Positions 6,861 through 6,866 of a DNA stretch of 6,866 nt are shown here, piece by piece (the first letter of the stretch is position 1; each line of letters starts with the position of its first letter). This stretch comes from Clostridiales bacterium (GTDB lineage Bacteria > Bacillota_A > Clostridia > Peptostreptococcales > Anaerovoracaceae): positions 1 through 6,866 of the forward strand of contig SVCR01000091.1 in NCBI GenBank assembly GCA_015058265.1, in the 5' to 3' direction. A model generated the notes under the pieces. It made no database searches, was not told where the DNA came from, and worked only from the letters and a program-made list of their open reading frames with translations. Position numbers and translations under genes: made by a program.

Positions 6861-6866
6861 TCTGCA

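Noticed and set aside
6849..6866. Possible tail of an upstream gene (a TGA just before the M23 start)
   Set aside because: Eighteen bases are too few to support a coding call.

Overview
The window carries six protein-coding genes, all on the minus strand and packed almost end to end. In transcription order (right to left) they are: a membrane-anchored LysM-G5-M23 peptidase, a short FtsB/DivIC-type septum protein, ribonuclease M5 (rnmV), the 16S rRNA dimethyladenosine transferase (rsmA/ksgA), an LTA-synthase-family membrane sulfatase, and the first 278 codons of transcription terminator Rho, which runs off the left edge. I see no RNA genes, mobile elements, CRISPR arrays, attachment sites or origins. 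No stretch above 60 bases lacks a gene.

The gene set points to a Gram-positive member of Bacillota, most likely Clostridia. RNase M5 is largely a Gram-positive enzyme, the rnmV-rsmA pair is classic Firmicutes synteny, and a sulfatase-type LtaS homologue and a G5/LysM/M23 wall protein fit a monoderm envelope. This is inference from protein character and gene order; I cannot name a genus.

Layout: 4893-6848 holds the M23 peptidase, followed by a 59-base gap (if FtsB starts at 4833), the largest in the window. 4393-4833 is the FtsB/DivIC-like gene, whose last codons overlap the start of rnmV (3798-4406). rnmV overlaps rsmA (2948-3847) by 50 bases. rsmA is followed one base later by the LtaS-like gene if its best-supported TTG start at 2946 is used. 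A 10-base spacer then leads to rho (1-836). This chain implies one polycistronic transcript with translational coupling at several joints. Functionally it joins envelope growth and division (M23, FtsB, LtaS-like) with ribosome maturation (RNase M5 for 5S rRNA, RsmA for 16S rRNA) and transcription termination (Rho).

I found no new defence, mobile or biosynthetic system; the region reads as a housekeeping operon. The points worth a second look are a TIG-like C-terminal extension on the LtaS homologue, an apparent lack of the usual N-terminal helix bundle in Rho (replaced by an acidic low-complexity arm), a cytoplasmic tail of about 200 residues on the M23 peptidase, several non-ATG or ambiguous starts, and the placing of an M23 enzyme where Bacillus has the G5 protein YabE.
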